64,000 nt of DNA, from positions 2,418,001-2,482,000 of the forward strand of contig CP118523.1 of NCBI GenBank assembly GCA_029227815.1. Direction: 5' to 3'. Position 1 is the first letter of the stretch. Each line of letters starts with the position of its first letter. Positions 53,226 through 62,166 of this stretch are shown here, in pieces. The translations under genes were made by a program, and so were the position numbers. Source of the DNA: Clostridiaceae bacterium M8S5 (lineage in GTDB: Bacteria > Bacillota > Clostridia > Tissierellales > MCWD3). Below the pieces are notes generated by a model that saw only the letters and a list, made by a program, of their open reading frames with translations, made no database searches and was not told the origin of the DNA.

Positions 53226-53567
53226 TTATTTAAAACTTTCTCTTTTTATGATGTATCTTCTAATTATGGCAAAGTTTTCAAACAGTCTACTACCAAATGC
53301 AAATATAGCTGCATAGTATAGCGGTAGTCCTAATCTATCTCCAATATAGGCTAGAAGTGCTGCCAATATTGCATTTCCAAAAAATCCAGATACAAATATC
53401 CTTATATCAAATTTTTTGTCAAACATTGCTCTAACCCCACCAAAAACTGAATCCAAACAAGCAAGTATAGCTACTGAAATATATGTTGTGTAACTTGTTG
53501 AATATGTTATTGGTAAATATTTGCCAACTACAACTCCAATTATTATACCAAAAATCGCATAAATCAT
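53226..53567 (-). CDS. sbp: small basic protein Sbp (DUF1290)
   Basis: 113 aa, three hydrophobic segments (residues 1-20, 25-45, 60-80). MIYAIFGIIIGVVVGKYLP and ILACLDSVFGGVRAMFDKKFD are DUF1290 hallmarks. Its place between DUF881 genes and ftsZ is conserved in Firmicutes. Function unknown. It is 2 nt after the DUF881 gene and so co-translated. Confidence 0.93.
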   Translation of the reverse strand: MIYAIFGIIIGVVVGKYLPITYSTSYTTYISVAILACLDSVFGGVRAMFDKKFDIRIFVSGFFGNAILAALLAYIGDRLGLPLYYAAIFAFGSRLFENFAIIRRYIIKRESFK

Positions 53568-53569
53568 AA

Positions 53570-54286
53570 TTAATCACCCTCACTTATAGGTTTAGCATAA
53601 TCATAATCAACATCATAATTGTATTTAGGCACAAATATATTATCACTTATTTTAGTACTAATGTTTAGATACATCTTTAATCTATCACCATTAGTTCCTG
53701 GTGCATTTATTGCTGCATATAACTGCTTAGGGTTCCCTATTACATTTATAACAAAAGGAGCCACTACTGCCCTTCTGTTAACCCATATTATAGGTCCTCC
53801 ACATTGTATCTCTGAAAATGATAATACTCTTTGTCCCTTTATACTTATTGCTTCAGCACCTGCCGCTTTTAAGTCATTGATTATGTTTAATATATCTGCA
53901 TCATGTACTACATACTTTCTTAAGTCCTCTTCTTCATTTTCTCTATTGCCATCGGTTATCCTTATCATTATCCCCTGACCTCTTAGATTTGACATTCCTG
54001 CAACATTTTTAACATTAGCTATTTTTTCATTTAGCATGTTTACAACATTGCCTTTGTCAACAGCATCCTGTATTCGTTTTAGTTCTCTTTTCTTTTTTGA
54101 TATTAGTTTTTCTAGATTTTTCATTTCATCTTTTGTAGTCATAATTTCATGTTGCATCTCTTTTACTGAATTTATTGAAACGAAATAATAACTAAAACCA
54201 CCTTGTCTGTATTGAACTATAACAAATAATCCTACAACTAACCCAGCAATAAATAAAATAATTTTATTATAAACTATTTTCTTCAT
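53570..54286 (-). CDS. DUF881 family protein (YlxX/YlxW type), 1
   Basis: 238 aa. Single N-terminal transmembrane helix (residues 8-25), a coiled coil (about 40-85, KDEMKNLEKLISKKKRELKRIQ), then the DUF881 domain (GQGIMIRITDG, NIINDLKAAGAEAISIKGQRVL, VVAPFVINVIGNPKQLYAA). DUF881 proteins lie beside division genes, may act in wall synthesis, and have unknown biochemistry. It is 14 nt after the second DUF881 gene; the two are paralogous. Confidence 0.9.
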   Translation of the reverse strand: MKKIVYNKIILFIAGLVVGLFVIVQYRQGGFSYYFVSINSVKEMQHEIMTTKDEMKNLEKLISKKKRELKRIQDAVDKGNVVNMLNEKIANVKNVAGMSNLRGQGIMIRITDGNRENEEEDLRKYVVHDADILNIINDLKAAGAEAISIKGQRVLSFSEIQCGGPIIWVNRRAVVAPFVINVIGNPKQLYAAINAPGTNGDRLKMYLNISTKISDNIFVPKYNYDVDYDYAKPISEGD

Positions 54287-54300
54287 AACGATACTCCATT

Positions 54301-55029
54301 CTATTGATTATTTTCTGCTGGTTGTGCATACCTGAAATCTACAATATTTTTATAACCTTCTATTGTTACCTTATCTTTCTGCTTTATATCGACTTGTAGT
54401 TCGTTTTTCTTTAGGTTGTCAATAATACCTCCTTTAAATACAAGTGCCGCTTCTAATTTATCTGGCTTTCCTATAGCTTTTATAACTATAGGAGCACCTA
54501 TAGATACCCTGTTAATATTAAGGTGATTGCCAACTGGTAGTATTTCGGTATAATTAGTATATCTCAACCCATTTATTGAAATAGCTTCCGCTTCGGCAGT
54601 GTTCAAAAAACTTATTATTGTCATTATTGTATCATAATTATAGACAAAATAGCTTGTATTATCACCAATTAGGACTTCTATATCAGGATCATCTATAGTA
54701 AGTTCTATTCCTGGGCCCTCAACCGTTTCCAACCCTGCTATCATTTTCAATTTTTGTTTTTCTTTAGTTAATTCTTCAATGTAAACATTCTCTTTGGATG
54801 CATCTTCTTCATATTTTTTAATTTTATTATTACATTCTTCTAATTGTTTTATAAGTTCCTCTTTGTCTTTTAGTAATTTTTCACCTTCAGCTGATAGTTC
54901 CCTAGCTCTGTTACCGATGAGATTTCCTTTACCTACAACTCTATTTACTGTTCTAAATTGTAATGATATTATTAAGCCTAAAAATATACATACTATTCCA
55001 ATAGCAAGTTTGTTTTTTGCATTGTTCAT
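54301..55029 (-). CDS. DUF881 family protein, 2
   Basis: 242 aa. Transmembrane helix at residues 8-25, coiled coil 40-90 (GEKLLKDKEELIKQLEECNNKIKKYEEDA), DUF881 domain from 95 (VEGPGIELTIDDPD, TAEAEAISINGLRYTN, SIGAPIVIKAIGKPDKLEAAL). Same architecture as the next gene, which suggests an old tandem duplication common in Clostridia. It lies 9 nt after divIB. Confidence 0.9.
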   Translation of the reverse strand: MNNAKNKLAIGIVCIFLGLIISLQFRTVNRVVGKGNLIGNRARELSAEGEKLLKDKEELIKQLEECNNKIKKYEEDASKENVYIEELTKEKQKLKMIAGLETVEGPGIELTIDDPDIEVLIGDNTSYFVYNYDTIMTIISFLNTAEAEAISINGLRYTNYTEILPVGNHLNINRVSIGAPIVIKAIGKPDKLEAALVFKGGIIDNLKKNELQVDIKQKDKVTIEGYKNIVDFRYAQPAENNQ

Positions 55030-55038
55030 AATCTCCTC

Positions 55039-55797
55039 CTATTTGTTAGTTGGCATAAATACTGGATTTTTACCTTTGTTAAAACTTATTATTCCGTTAT
55101 TAATATTTTTACTCTTTAAATCTTCTAGTATTGATACTAAAAATGAAAGCTTATGGTTTATATTTCTCAGTTTGCCAAATTCAACAACCAATCCATTTTT
55201 TAATAACAATTCTATTTGTTGATTTTCATTTTTGTTTATAACGGTTAATTTATCATGTAATTTAACTATTTTACATTTTTTCATGAAATCAAGTATTTCT
55301 TTCATTGTTATATCTTCTTCTAATTTTAGATTTTGCCCAATAATAACATTGGTAATACCAAAATTACTAAGTTTTATTAGATCTACATCTTTTTTATCTG
55401 ATAATACACTTAGTACTTTTCCTTCATCATCAGCATAGATATAGGAATCTAAAGATTTTATCACAAAAGCTTCTTTTCTTTCAAGTATATTTATAACAAC
55501 TTTTTTTGGTAAATCTCTATCTACACTTACTCCTTTTATATATGGGTGCATTTTTATATTCTCAACTACAGCATTTTTTCTTAATTTGAATATATTAATC
55601 CCCTTTTCTATCCCAGATAAGAGTACTATTTTATCAGTCTCAATTTGAGAATTACCTACTACTACTATTTCCTCAATATTAAAGTATTTTGTATTAAACA
55701 TCAAATATATTGATGTTGCTATTAACATAAAAAATATAAAAAGCTTGAACTTTCTTTTTCTTCTCTTTATTTTCCTATTTACAGCCTTAGATGCCAT
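55039..55797 (-). CDS. divIB: cell division protein FtsQ/DivIB
   Basis: 252 aa. A short basic cytoplasmic N-terminus (KAVNRKIKRRKRKFK), one transmembrane helix (about 19-38), then the POTRA domain FNIEEIVVVGNSQIETDKIVLLSG and the beta domain (about 110-240). It scaffolds FtsL-DivIC with PBP2b in the divisome. It lies 9 nt before the DUF881 gene and 95 nt after murA, with a probable hairpin in between. Confidence 0.92.
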   Translation of the reverse strand: MASKAVNRKIKRRKRKFKLFIFFMLIATSIYLMFNTKYFNIEEIVVVGNSQIETDKIVLLSGIEKGINIFKLRKNAVVENIKMHPYIKGVSVDRDLPKKVVINILERKEAFVIKSLDSYIYADDEGKVLSVLSDKKDVDLIKLSNFGITNVIIGQNLKLEEDITMKEILDFMKKCKIVKLHDKLTVINKNENQQIELLLKNGLVVEFGKLRNINHKLSFLVSILEDLKSKNINNGIISFNKGKNPVFMPTNK

Positions 55798-55848
55798 CTG
55801 ATCACTCCATAAACATAATATAGCTTGTACGTATTATTTTTAACAAAA

Positions 55849-55877
55849 AAGACTAAAGCAGTAACCCGCTATAGAAC
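55849..55877 (-). terminator. weak hairpin between murA and divIB
   Basis: On the minus strand AGCGG / CTGCT around GTTA with partial pairing of the flanks, then TTTTTT. Probably attenuates, since divIB and later genes continue the cluster. Confidence 0.5.
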
Positions 55878-55892
55878 TTTTTTATTTTACTT

Positions 55893-57146
55893 TTAATCAA
55901 CTCTCTTAATAACAGCACCCAGTTTTCTTAGATTCACGTCTAACATATCATATCCTCTTTCTGTATGATATATATTATCTATCTCAGTAATGCCTTCAGC
56001 TGCGAGTCCTGCAAGAACAAGGCTTGCTCCGCCTCTTAAATCTTTTGCAGTTACCTTTGCACCTGTAAGCTTTTTAACTCCTTTAATAACAGCAACTCTA
56101 TCTATTGTTGTTATATTAGCTCCCATTCTTGTAAGCTCTGGAACATGTTTGTATCTGTTTTCAAATATAGTCTCAGTTATCAAACTAGTTCCATTTGATA
56201 TAGTTAGCACTGCCATCATTTGTGCTTGCATATCTGTTGGATATCCCGGATAAGGTGATGTTTTGATCGATTCAATTGCCTGAATCTCTTTAGGTCCAAC
56301 AATTTTTAAAGTAGTGCAGTTACTATATATTTTACATCCTGCTTCTCTCAACTTAGATATAATAGATTGTATATGTTCAGTGTCTATATTTTTTAACACA
56401 ATCTCTCCATTTGTTATAGCTGCTGCAGTCATATATGTCCCCGCAACTATTCTATCAGGAATAATTGAATATTCAACACTCTTAAGTTCATTTACTCCTT
56501 CAATCCTTATCACGCTTGTTCCTGCTCCGTAAATTTTACCACCTGCTTTGTTTAAATAGTTTTGCAAATCTACTATTTCAGGCTCTTTAGCTGCATTCCT
56601 TATAACAGTCAGCCCCTTAGCTTTTACAGCGGCAAGCATTATGTTCTCAGTTGCACCAACGCTTGGATAATCAAGTAATATGTCACTACCAATAAGTTTA
56701 CTTGCTTTACATTCTATGAATCCATATGATTCATTAATTTCAACACCTAGCTGCTTTAATGCTTTCAGATGCAAATCAATTGGTCTAGTCCCTATCTCAC
56801 ATCCACCTGGATGAGATATCTTAACCTCACCACATCTGCTAAGCATCGCTCCCATTAATATTATAGATGATCTCATTTCTCTAACTAAATCTTCCGGAAT
56901 TTTTACAGTACTAATATTTTTAGAATTAACTGATACAATATCTCCAACTCTACTTACTTTACATCCAATATTATTTAGTATCTTCATCATTATTTTGAAA
57001 TCATTTATTAATGGTACATTCATAATAGTACTAAATCCATTATTAATAATAGTAGCAGCTAGAATAGGAAGAACAGAATTTTTAGCTCCATTGATAGAAA
57101 TTTCTCCTACCAATCTTCTTCCACCTTCTACTATATATCTTGTCAT
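55893..57146 (-). CDS. murA: UDP-N-acetylglucosamine 1-carboxyvinyltransferase MurA
   Basis: 417 aa, first committed step of peptidoglycan synthesis (PEP transfer to UDP-GlcNAc). NGAKNSVLPILAA has the conserved Lys-Asn. The active-site loop holds the fosfomycin-target Cys in HPGGCEIGTRP (about residue 115). MRSSIILMGAML and RGGASLVLAGLAAEG are further landmarks. Two adjacent ATGs exist; 57146 is better spaced from GGAGGTG. It lies between murG and divIB, where murA often sits in clostridial dcw clusters. Confidence 0.97.
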   Translation of the reverse strand: MTRYIVEGGRRLVGEISINGAKNSVLPILAATIINNGFSTIMNVPLINDFKIMMKILNNIGCKVSRVGDIVSVNSKNISTVKIPEDLVREMRSSIILMGAMLSRCGEVKISHPGGCEIGTRPIDLHLKALKQLGVEINESYGFIECKASKLIGSDILLDYPSVGATENIMLAAVKAKGLTVIRNAAKEPEIVDLQNYLNKAGGKIYGAGTSVIRIEGVNELKSVEYSIIPDRIVAGTYMTAAAITNGEIVLKNIDTEHIQSIISKLREAGCKIYSNCTTLKIVGPKEIQAIESIKTSPYPGYPTDMQAQMMAVLTISNGTSLITETIFENRYKHVPELTRMGANITTIDRVAVIKGVKKLTGAKVTAKDLRGGASLVLAGLAAEGITEIDNIYHTERGYDMLDVNLRKLGAVIKRVD

Positions 57147-57230
57147 CATTACACCTCCAGATTATGCAAAGCTATGTAAACAATATATAATCATAGTATG
57201 CATATTAAAATGAAGGTGTTACTACTCTAG

Positions 57231-58334
57231 CTATATGTGGCTTTTTATTAACTGATAGATATCATCTATTGATTCTCTTTTGCCTAGCCTTTTTGAAGCC
57301 TCTCTCATATCTGCTAGTCTTTCTTTATCATTCAACAGTGTGTGTATATTTTTGTAAAGTAACTCTCCAGTTAGCTCTTTTTCTAATAAAACAACACTTG
57401 CCCCTTTTTCCTCTAGTGCTCTAGCATTATACTCTTGATGATTCTCAGTAGTATACGCCTTTGGTATGAGAATCGTAGGCACTCCTACAGCAGTAAACTC
57501 AGCTATAGTGATAGCTCCTCCACTCCCAATAATTAAATCTGCCACTGCCATAGCTTCTGGCATGTCATACATATATGGTAATATTCTAATAGATTTATTT
57601 AAATTATTAACTCCTGCTTCCTTAAGTTGTTTGATAAATTCATCATAGTGTCCTTTACCTGTTACGTGTATTAGTTGTATATCAGATAGCTTGTTAAGTC
57701 TCTTTACTACGTGTACCATAGCTTTATTCAAACTTCTCTGTCCTCCGCTACCTCCAAAACTTACAACCGTTTTTTTATCGCCATCTATACTTAACTTATT
57801 TGAAGCATCAACTTTATCAATCTCAAAAAAATCTTCTCTTATAGGATTACCTGTTATGGTAATCTTACTTTTATGTTTAAAATATTTTTTGCTCTCCTCG
57901 AAACTACAGGCAATACTATCAACAAAACGTGACAATATCCTATTTGTTGCGCCCGGAAATGCATTTTGTTCATGAATAACAGTCGGTATTTTCATTAGTG
58001 AGGCTACCAACACTACAGGTCCACACACATATCCTCCAGTACCTATAACTATATCAGGCTTAAATACTTTTATAATCTTTCTTGCATCATTTATACCCTT
58101 AAACATCTTATTTACAGTCTTAATTGTACCTATAGATAACTTTCTTCTAAACCCTTCAACTCTAATAGTCTTAAAATCAAAACCTTCCCTAGGAACCAAC
58201 TCACTTTCCATACTTTTTTCAGTTCCTACGTACAATATCTTGACATCTTTTATTTCCTTTTTTATTTTTTTAGCAATTGACAGTGCAGGATAAATATGTC
58301 CTCCAGTACCTCCACCTGTAATTAATACTTTCAT
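57231..58334 (-). CDS. murG: MurG, lipid II synthase
   Basis: 367 aa GT28 enzyme transferring GlcNAc from UDP-GlcNAc to lipid I on the inner membrane face. N-terminal VLITGGGTGGHIYPALSIA (G-loop 1), VIGTGGYVCGPVVL (G-loop 2), and C-terminal SFGGSGGQRSLNKA (G-loop 3) with the donor region LIIGSGGAITIAEFTAVGVPTILIP. 5 nt after spoVE. Confidence 0.98.
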   Translation of the reverse strand: MKVLITGGGTGGHIYPALSIAKKIKKEIKDVKILYVGTEKSMESELVPREGFDFKTIRVEGFRRKLSIGTIKTVNKMFKGINDARKIIKVFKPDIVIGTGGYVCGPVVLVASLMKIPTVIHEQNAFPGATNRILSRFVDSIACSFEESKKYFKHKSKITITGNPIREDFFEIDKVDASNKLSIDGDKKTVVSFGGSGGQRSLNKAMVHVVKRLNKLSDIQLIHVTGKGHYDEFIKQLKEAGVNNLNKSIRILPYMYDMPEAMAVADLIIGSGGAITIAEFTAVGVPTILIPKAYTTENHQEYNARALEEKGASVVLLEKELTGELLYKNIHTLLNDKERLADMREASKRLGKRESIDDIYQLIKSHI

Positions 58335-58339
58335 CTATC

Positions 58340-59443
58340 TCAACTCCTATTTATGCTGTCATATTTAGATATGTTTAACAATATACCTGCTGCCGACAAG
58401 TACATTAATAGCGATGTACCTCCCTCGCTAACAAACGGCAATGGTATACCTGTTGGTGGCATAGATGAAGTTACAACCGCTATATGTACAATAGATTGAA
58501 CGGTAAACAGTGCAACTATACCTGCTGCCAAAAGACATCCGAACATATCTTTTGCCCCTAGAGATATTTTGATACCTCTCCATATAATTACTAGCATCAA
58601 TAGAATAACTAATATGCATCCTATAAACCCTAATTCTTCACCTATAATGGAAAATATAAAATCATTATATGGCTCTGGTATGTAAAAAAACTTCTGTCTG
58701 CTTTGCCCTAATCCTAAGCCAAATAATCCGCCAGAACCTAGTGCATATAGTGATTGAACAGCCTGCCAGCCAGTAGATGTTTTATAAGCAAATGGATCTA
58801 GAAAAGAAACTACCCTGTTAATTCTAAAGCCCTCAGCTAATATTGCACCTGTAGCTGCCATTATACCAGCAAAACCTAATGCTACTAATTGATACATCTT
58901 CATACCTGCTAAAAATAGTATTATCCCTAATGCCATTCCTAGTACTGCACTGGTACTTAAATCTTTCTGTATAATTATAGACCCACAAGCAACTCCAATT
59001 ATCATTAGTGATGGAATTACTCCCATTTTAAAGTCTTTTATAATGTCTTTTTTACGAGACAAAAATGCACATAAAAGTATTATTGCCCCTAGTTTCATAG
59101 ATTCAGATGGCATAAAAGTAGTAACACCCAAATCTATCCATCTTCTTCCACCTTTTATTACTATCCCCATAGGTGTAAACAACAATGCTGTAAGTCCTAA
59201 ACATCCTATAAAAATCACATTACTCAATTTTTGTAGCACTCTATAGTTTAGATTCATAAAAAATATCATTGCTACTACACCAACAACAGCATTTTTAAGT
59301 TGCTTCTTTAAGAAAAAATAGGGATCGTTAAATTTCCCGTATGCATCAGGATAACTAGAACTAAATACCATTACAATACCAATAAAAACTAGAAAAATCA
59401 CAGCTATTAATAACATAAAATCACTTGATTTTTTCTGGGTCAT
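58340..59443 (-). CDS. spoVE: SpoVE/FtsW lipid II polymerase (SEDS family)
   Basis: 367 aa with about ten transmembrane segments. SEDS motifs: VFSSSYPDAYGKFNDPYFFLKKQ (written in halves), GGRRWIDLG, the central IFSIIGEELGFIG and late PPTGIPLPFVSEGGTSLL. It polymerizes lipid II with a class B PBP, here with the SpoVD-like protein 2.7 kb away. It overlaps murD by 4 nt. FtsW and SpoVE cannot be told apart reliably by sequence; the position between murD and murG is that of spoVE. Confidence 0.9.
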   Translation of the reverse strand: MTQKKSSDFMLLIAVIFLVFIGIVMVFSSSYPDAYGKFNDPYFFLKKQLKNAVVGVVAMIFFMNLNYRVLQKLSNVIFIGCLGLTALLFTPMGIVIKGGRRWIDLGVTTFMPSESMKLGAIILLCAFLSRKKDIIKDFKMGVIPSLMIIGVACGSIIIQKDLSTSAVLGMALGIILFLAGMKMYQLVALGFAGIMAATGAILAEGFRINRVVSFLDPFAYKTSTGWQAVQSLYALGSGGLFGLGLGQSRQKFFYIPEPYNDFIFSIIGEELGFIGCILVILLMLVIIWRGIKISLGAKDMFGCLLAAGIVALFTVQSIVHIAVVTSSMPPTGIPLPFVSEGGTSLLMYLSAAGILLNISKYDSINRS

Positions 59444-60801
59444 TCATTAGACCTCCTTAAATCATTAACACATTTTTTAAAATGATTACCTCTTTGCTCA
59501 AAATTACTATACATATCCCAACTAGCACAAGCTGGAGATAGTAATACATTGTAACCAACTTTAGCAAATGAGTAAGCAGTACTTACCGCTTCCTTCATAT
59601 CCTCTACTATATATATATTAGAAAATCCTAAATTTATGGCTGTATTTTCTATTTGTTTTGCTGTCTCTCCCATCAATATCAGTGTTTCTACTTTACCATT
59701 AAAAGCACTTATGAATTCTTTAAAGTCATAACCTTTATCATACCCTCCAGCAATTAATACAATAGGACTAGCTACTGCCTCTAATGCTTTTATAGATGAA
59801 TCAAGATTTGTACCCTTTGAATCATTATAGTAAGTTACTCCATTTATAGTATCTACTTCTTCTAATCTGTGTTCATCAGTTTTAAAGCTTTGTAATGTAT
59901 CTTTTATTACTTCTTTATCAACCCCTAAAATCCACGAAACAGCAATTGCTGCCAAGGAATTTTCTAGGTTATGCTTTCCTATTATTCTGATATCATTACA
60001 TTTCATAAGTTTTTTACTGTGTCCATCTATATTTACTATAATATCATTTCCATCAACATATATGCCATTAGCAATTTTTTCCTCAGTGCTAAAGTATATT
60101 ATATTTGAATTGATTTCATCACTGATATTTCTTAAAAGTTTATCATCATAGTTTAGCACTGTGTAATCATACAAATCTTGATTAGCATATATTTTTTTCT
60201 TAGCGTTCATATAGTTTTCAAAACTACCGTGCCATTTCAGATGGTCAGGTGTTATGTTCGTAAATACGCTAATCTTTGGTTTAAATTTACTTGTATTTTC
60301 AAGTTGGAAGCTACTGCATTCAATAACAAATATATCATTTTTTTCACAGTTAACCACTTCCCATAATATACCAACTCCTATATTGCCAGTAACATGTACT
60401 TTTTCATTTGTCCCCTTAAGCATTTCTCCTATAAGAGCTGTAGTTGTTGTTTTACCATTAGTTCCTGTTATAGCTACCATTGTATTATCTGACATTCTAT
60501 AAGCAAGTTCTATATCAGTTACTATCTCTATATTCTTTTCTCTAGCTTTTTTTAGTATCTCTACACCTAAAGGTACTCCAGGGCTTTTTACAACTAAATC
60601 TATATCTTTTACATCTATATTGTTTGTACCAAGATGATACTCTATATCATAGTCCTTTAGGTCATTTATGTATTTTGTAAGTTGTTCACTAGATTTACTA
60701 TCACACACAACAACCTCTGCACCTAATTTACATAACGACTTCGCACTTGAAACTCCAGAAATTCCTAATCCTAGAACTAAAATTTTCTTATTTTTCAACA
60801 T
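59440..60801 (-). CDS. murD: UDP-N-acetylmuramoylalanine-D-glutamate ligase MurD
   Basis: 453 aa from the ATG after TAGGTG (MLKNKKILVLGLG); a start six codons upstream has no clear ribosome binding site. Residues 8-20 VLGLGISGVSSA bind the UDP part; ATP loop AITGTNGKTTTTALI (about 110-124), YNDSKGTNLDSSIKAL and the final LLSPACASWDMYSNFEQRG. Adds D-Glu to UDP-MurNAc-Ala. Sits 9 nt after mraY and overlaps spoVE. Confidence 0.97.
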   Translation of the reverse strand: MLKNKKILVLGLGISGVSSAKSLCKLGAEVVVCDSKSSEQLTKYINDLKDYDIEYHLGTNNIDVKDIDLVVKSPGVPLGVEILKKAREKNIEIVTDIELAYRMSDNTMVAITGTNGKTTTTALIGEMLKGTNEKVHVTGNIGVGILWEVVNCEKNDIFVIECSSFQLENTSKFKPKISVFTNITPDHLKWHGSFENYMNAKKKIYANQDLYDYTVLNYDDKLLRNISDEINSNIIYFSTEEKIANGIYVDGNDIIVNIDGHSKKLMKCNDIRIIGKHNLENSLAAIAVSWILGVDKEVIKDTLQSFKTDEHRLEEVDTINGVTYYNDSKGTNLDSSIKALEAVASPIVLIAGGYDKGYDFKEFISAFNGKVETLILMGETAKQIENTAINLGFSNIYIVEDMKEAVSTAYSFAKVGYNVLLSPACASWDMYSNFEQRGNHFKKCVNDLRRSNE

Positions 60802-60827
60802 CGATTCACCTACTAACATTATTTAAT

Positions 60828-61802
60828 TTATATTATATAGCCTACTCCATAAACCCCTACTATACATAGTAACGCTGTTACTGTCCAAAACACTGCTACA
60901 ACTTTAACCTCAGACCATCCCTTTAATTCATAATGGTGGTGAAGAGGACTCATTTTAAATACTCTTTTACCAGTCGTTTTAAAAGATATTACTTGTATTA
61001 TTACTGATAGTGTTTCAGCAAAATATATACCTCCAACTATAGGGAGTATTAATGGTAAATTGAGCAGTACCGCTGCACCTGCTACAGCTCCTCCTAAAGA
61101 GAGACTCCCTAAATCTCCCATAAAAACCTTTGCTGGAAAGGCATTGTATCTCAGAAAACCCAAACATGCACCTGCTAAAGCACAGCTAAATATAGCTATG
61201 CTGTCATACCCTAGCTTTAAAGAAATAAGACTAAAAAATGACATCACTATCAAAGTAACTCCAGATGCTAATCCATCCAAACCATCGGTTAAGTTTACAC
61301 TATTCACTGTTCCAACTATTACAAATACAATAAACGGAACGTAAAGGGGCCCTAAATCTACTAGATAATTTTCTGTAAATGGTATGAATATTTTAGTACC
61401 CATCGCTGAATTGTGAGATTGATAGACAGCAAGTCCTACTGCTATTATGACTTGTCCTAGTAACTTCTGATATGCTTTTAATCCTAGATTTCTTTTTAGA
61501 ACAACCTTTATAAAATCATCTATAAAACCTAATAGTCCGTTTGCTATAGTAAAAATAAATAATACCATCAAATCCTTATTATAAGTCCCAGAAGATACTG
61601 TTGTAATCAATACCGCTAACAATATCATTATTCCACCCATAGTTGGTGTGCCACTTTTAGAAAGATGCCTCTGAGGTCCTTCTTCTCTAATACTTTGACC
61701 AACCTTCAATCTTCTTAACATTGGTATAACTAATGGTCCTAATATCAACATTATGGCGAAAGATATAATCACCGTTCTTATTATATCTTTATATTCTATC
61801 AT
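60828..61802 (-). CDS. mraY: phospho-MurNAc-pentapeptide translocase MraY
   Basis: 324 aa with ten transmembrane helices. Motifs: RHLSKSGTPTMGG, FIDDFIKVVLKRN (catalytic Asp-Asp), NSVNLTDGLDGLASG and PLHHHYELKGWSE. Makes lipid I at the membrane. It is followed by murD. Upstream, where murF and murE usually lie, there is only a 364-nt gap and then the spoVD-like gene. Confidence 0.98.
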   Translation of the reverse strand: MIEYKDIIRTVIISFAIMLILGPLVIPMLRRLKVGQSIREEGPQRHLSKSGTPTMGGIMILLAVLITTVSSGTYNKDLMVLFIFTIANGLLGFIDDFIKVVLKRNLGLKAYQKLLGQVIIAVGLAVYQSHNSAMGTKIFIPFTENYLVDLGPLYVPFIVFVIVGTVNSVNLTDGLDGLASGVTLIVMSFFSLISLKLGYDSIAIFSCALAGACLGFLRYNAFPAKVFMGDLGSLSLGGAVAGAAVLLNLPLILPIVGGIYFAETLSVIIQVISFKTTGKRVFKMSPLHHHYELKGWSEVKVVAVFWTVTALLCIVGVYGVGYII

Positions 61803-62166
61803 ACTTTAATCTCCTCTCATGTTAAATGCATCAGTAGTGTCATATATATTATACAGCCTACTTGATTTTTTTCATATTATATTATGATTAAATTTATGAG
61901 TATATTGTATTGTTCTATAAAAAAAAGTCAAATCCTCTATAAATAACACCAGCATAATATGTTCAAATATTTCTTATATATATAATTATTACCAATATAT
62001 GATAATTCTAAAATAAGTTTTTAAATAGTCAGCCAAGCTTCAAAGCATATAGCAAAACACCTAAAAGGGCTGTTAGAAAATAGTTTTAAAGTAACACTGG
62101 TATAACACATTTAATATCTCTATGTAAAACAGCCCTAACCTCAATTATAACACATATATTAATACA
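61803..62166. other. intergenic region between mraY and spoVD
   Basis: 364 bp with no gene. It holds the spoVD terminator (62067-62136), the mraY promoter region (AT-rich; no clear pair chosen) and nothing resembling murE/murF remains. Confidence 0.55.
62067..62136 (-). terminator. long-loop terminator of the spoVD gene
   Basis: On the minus strand AGGGCTGTT pairs with AACAGCCCT around a loop of about 52 nt, then TTTT. The loop carries a repeated GTGTTA. Such a long loop is unusual, so it may enclose a further structure. Confidence 0.7.
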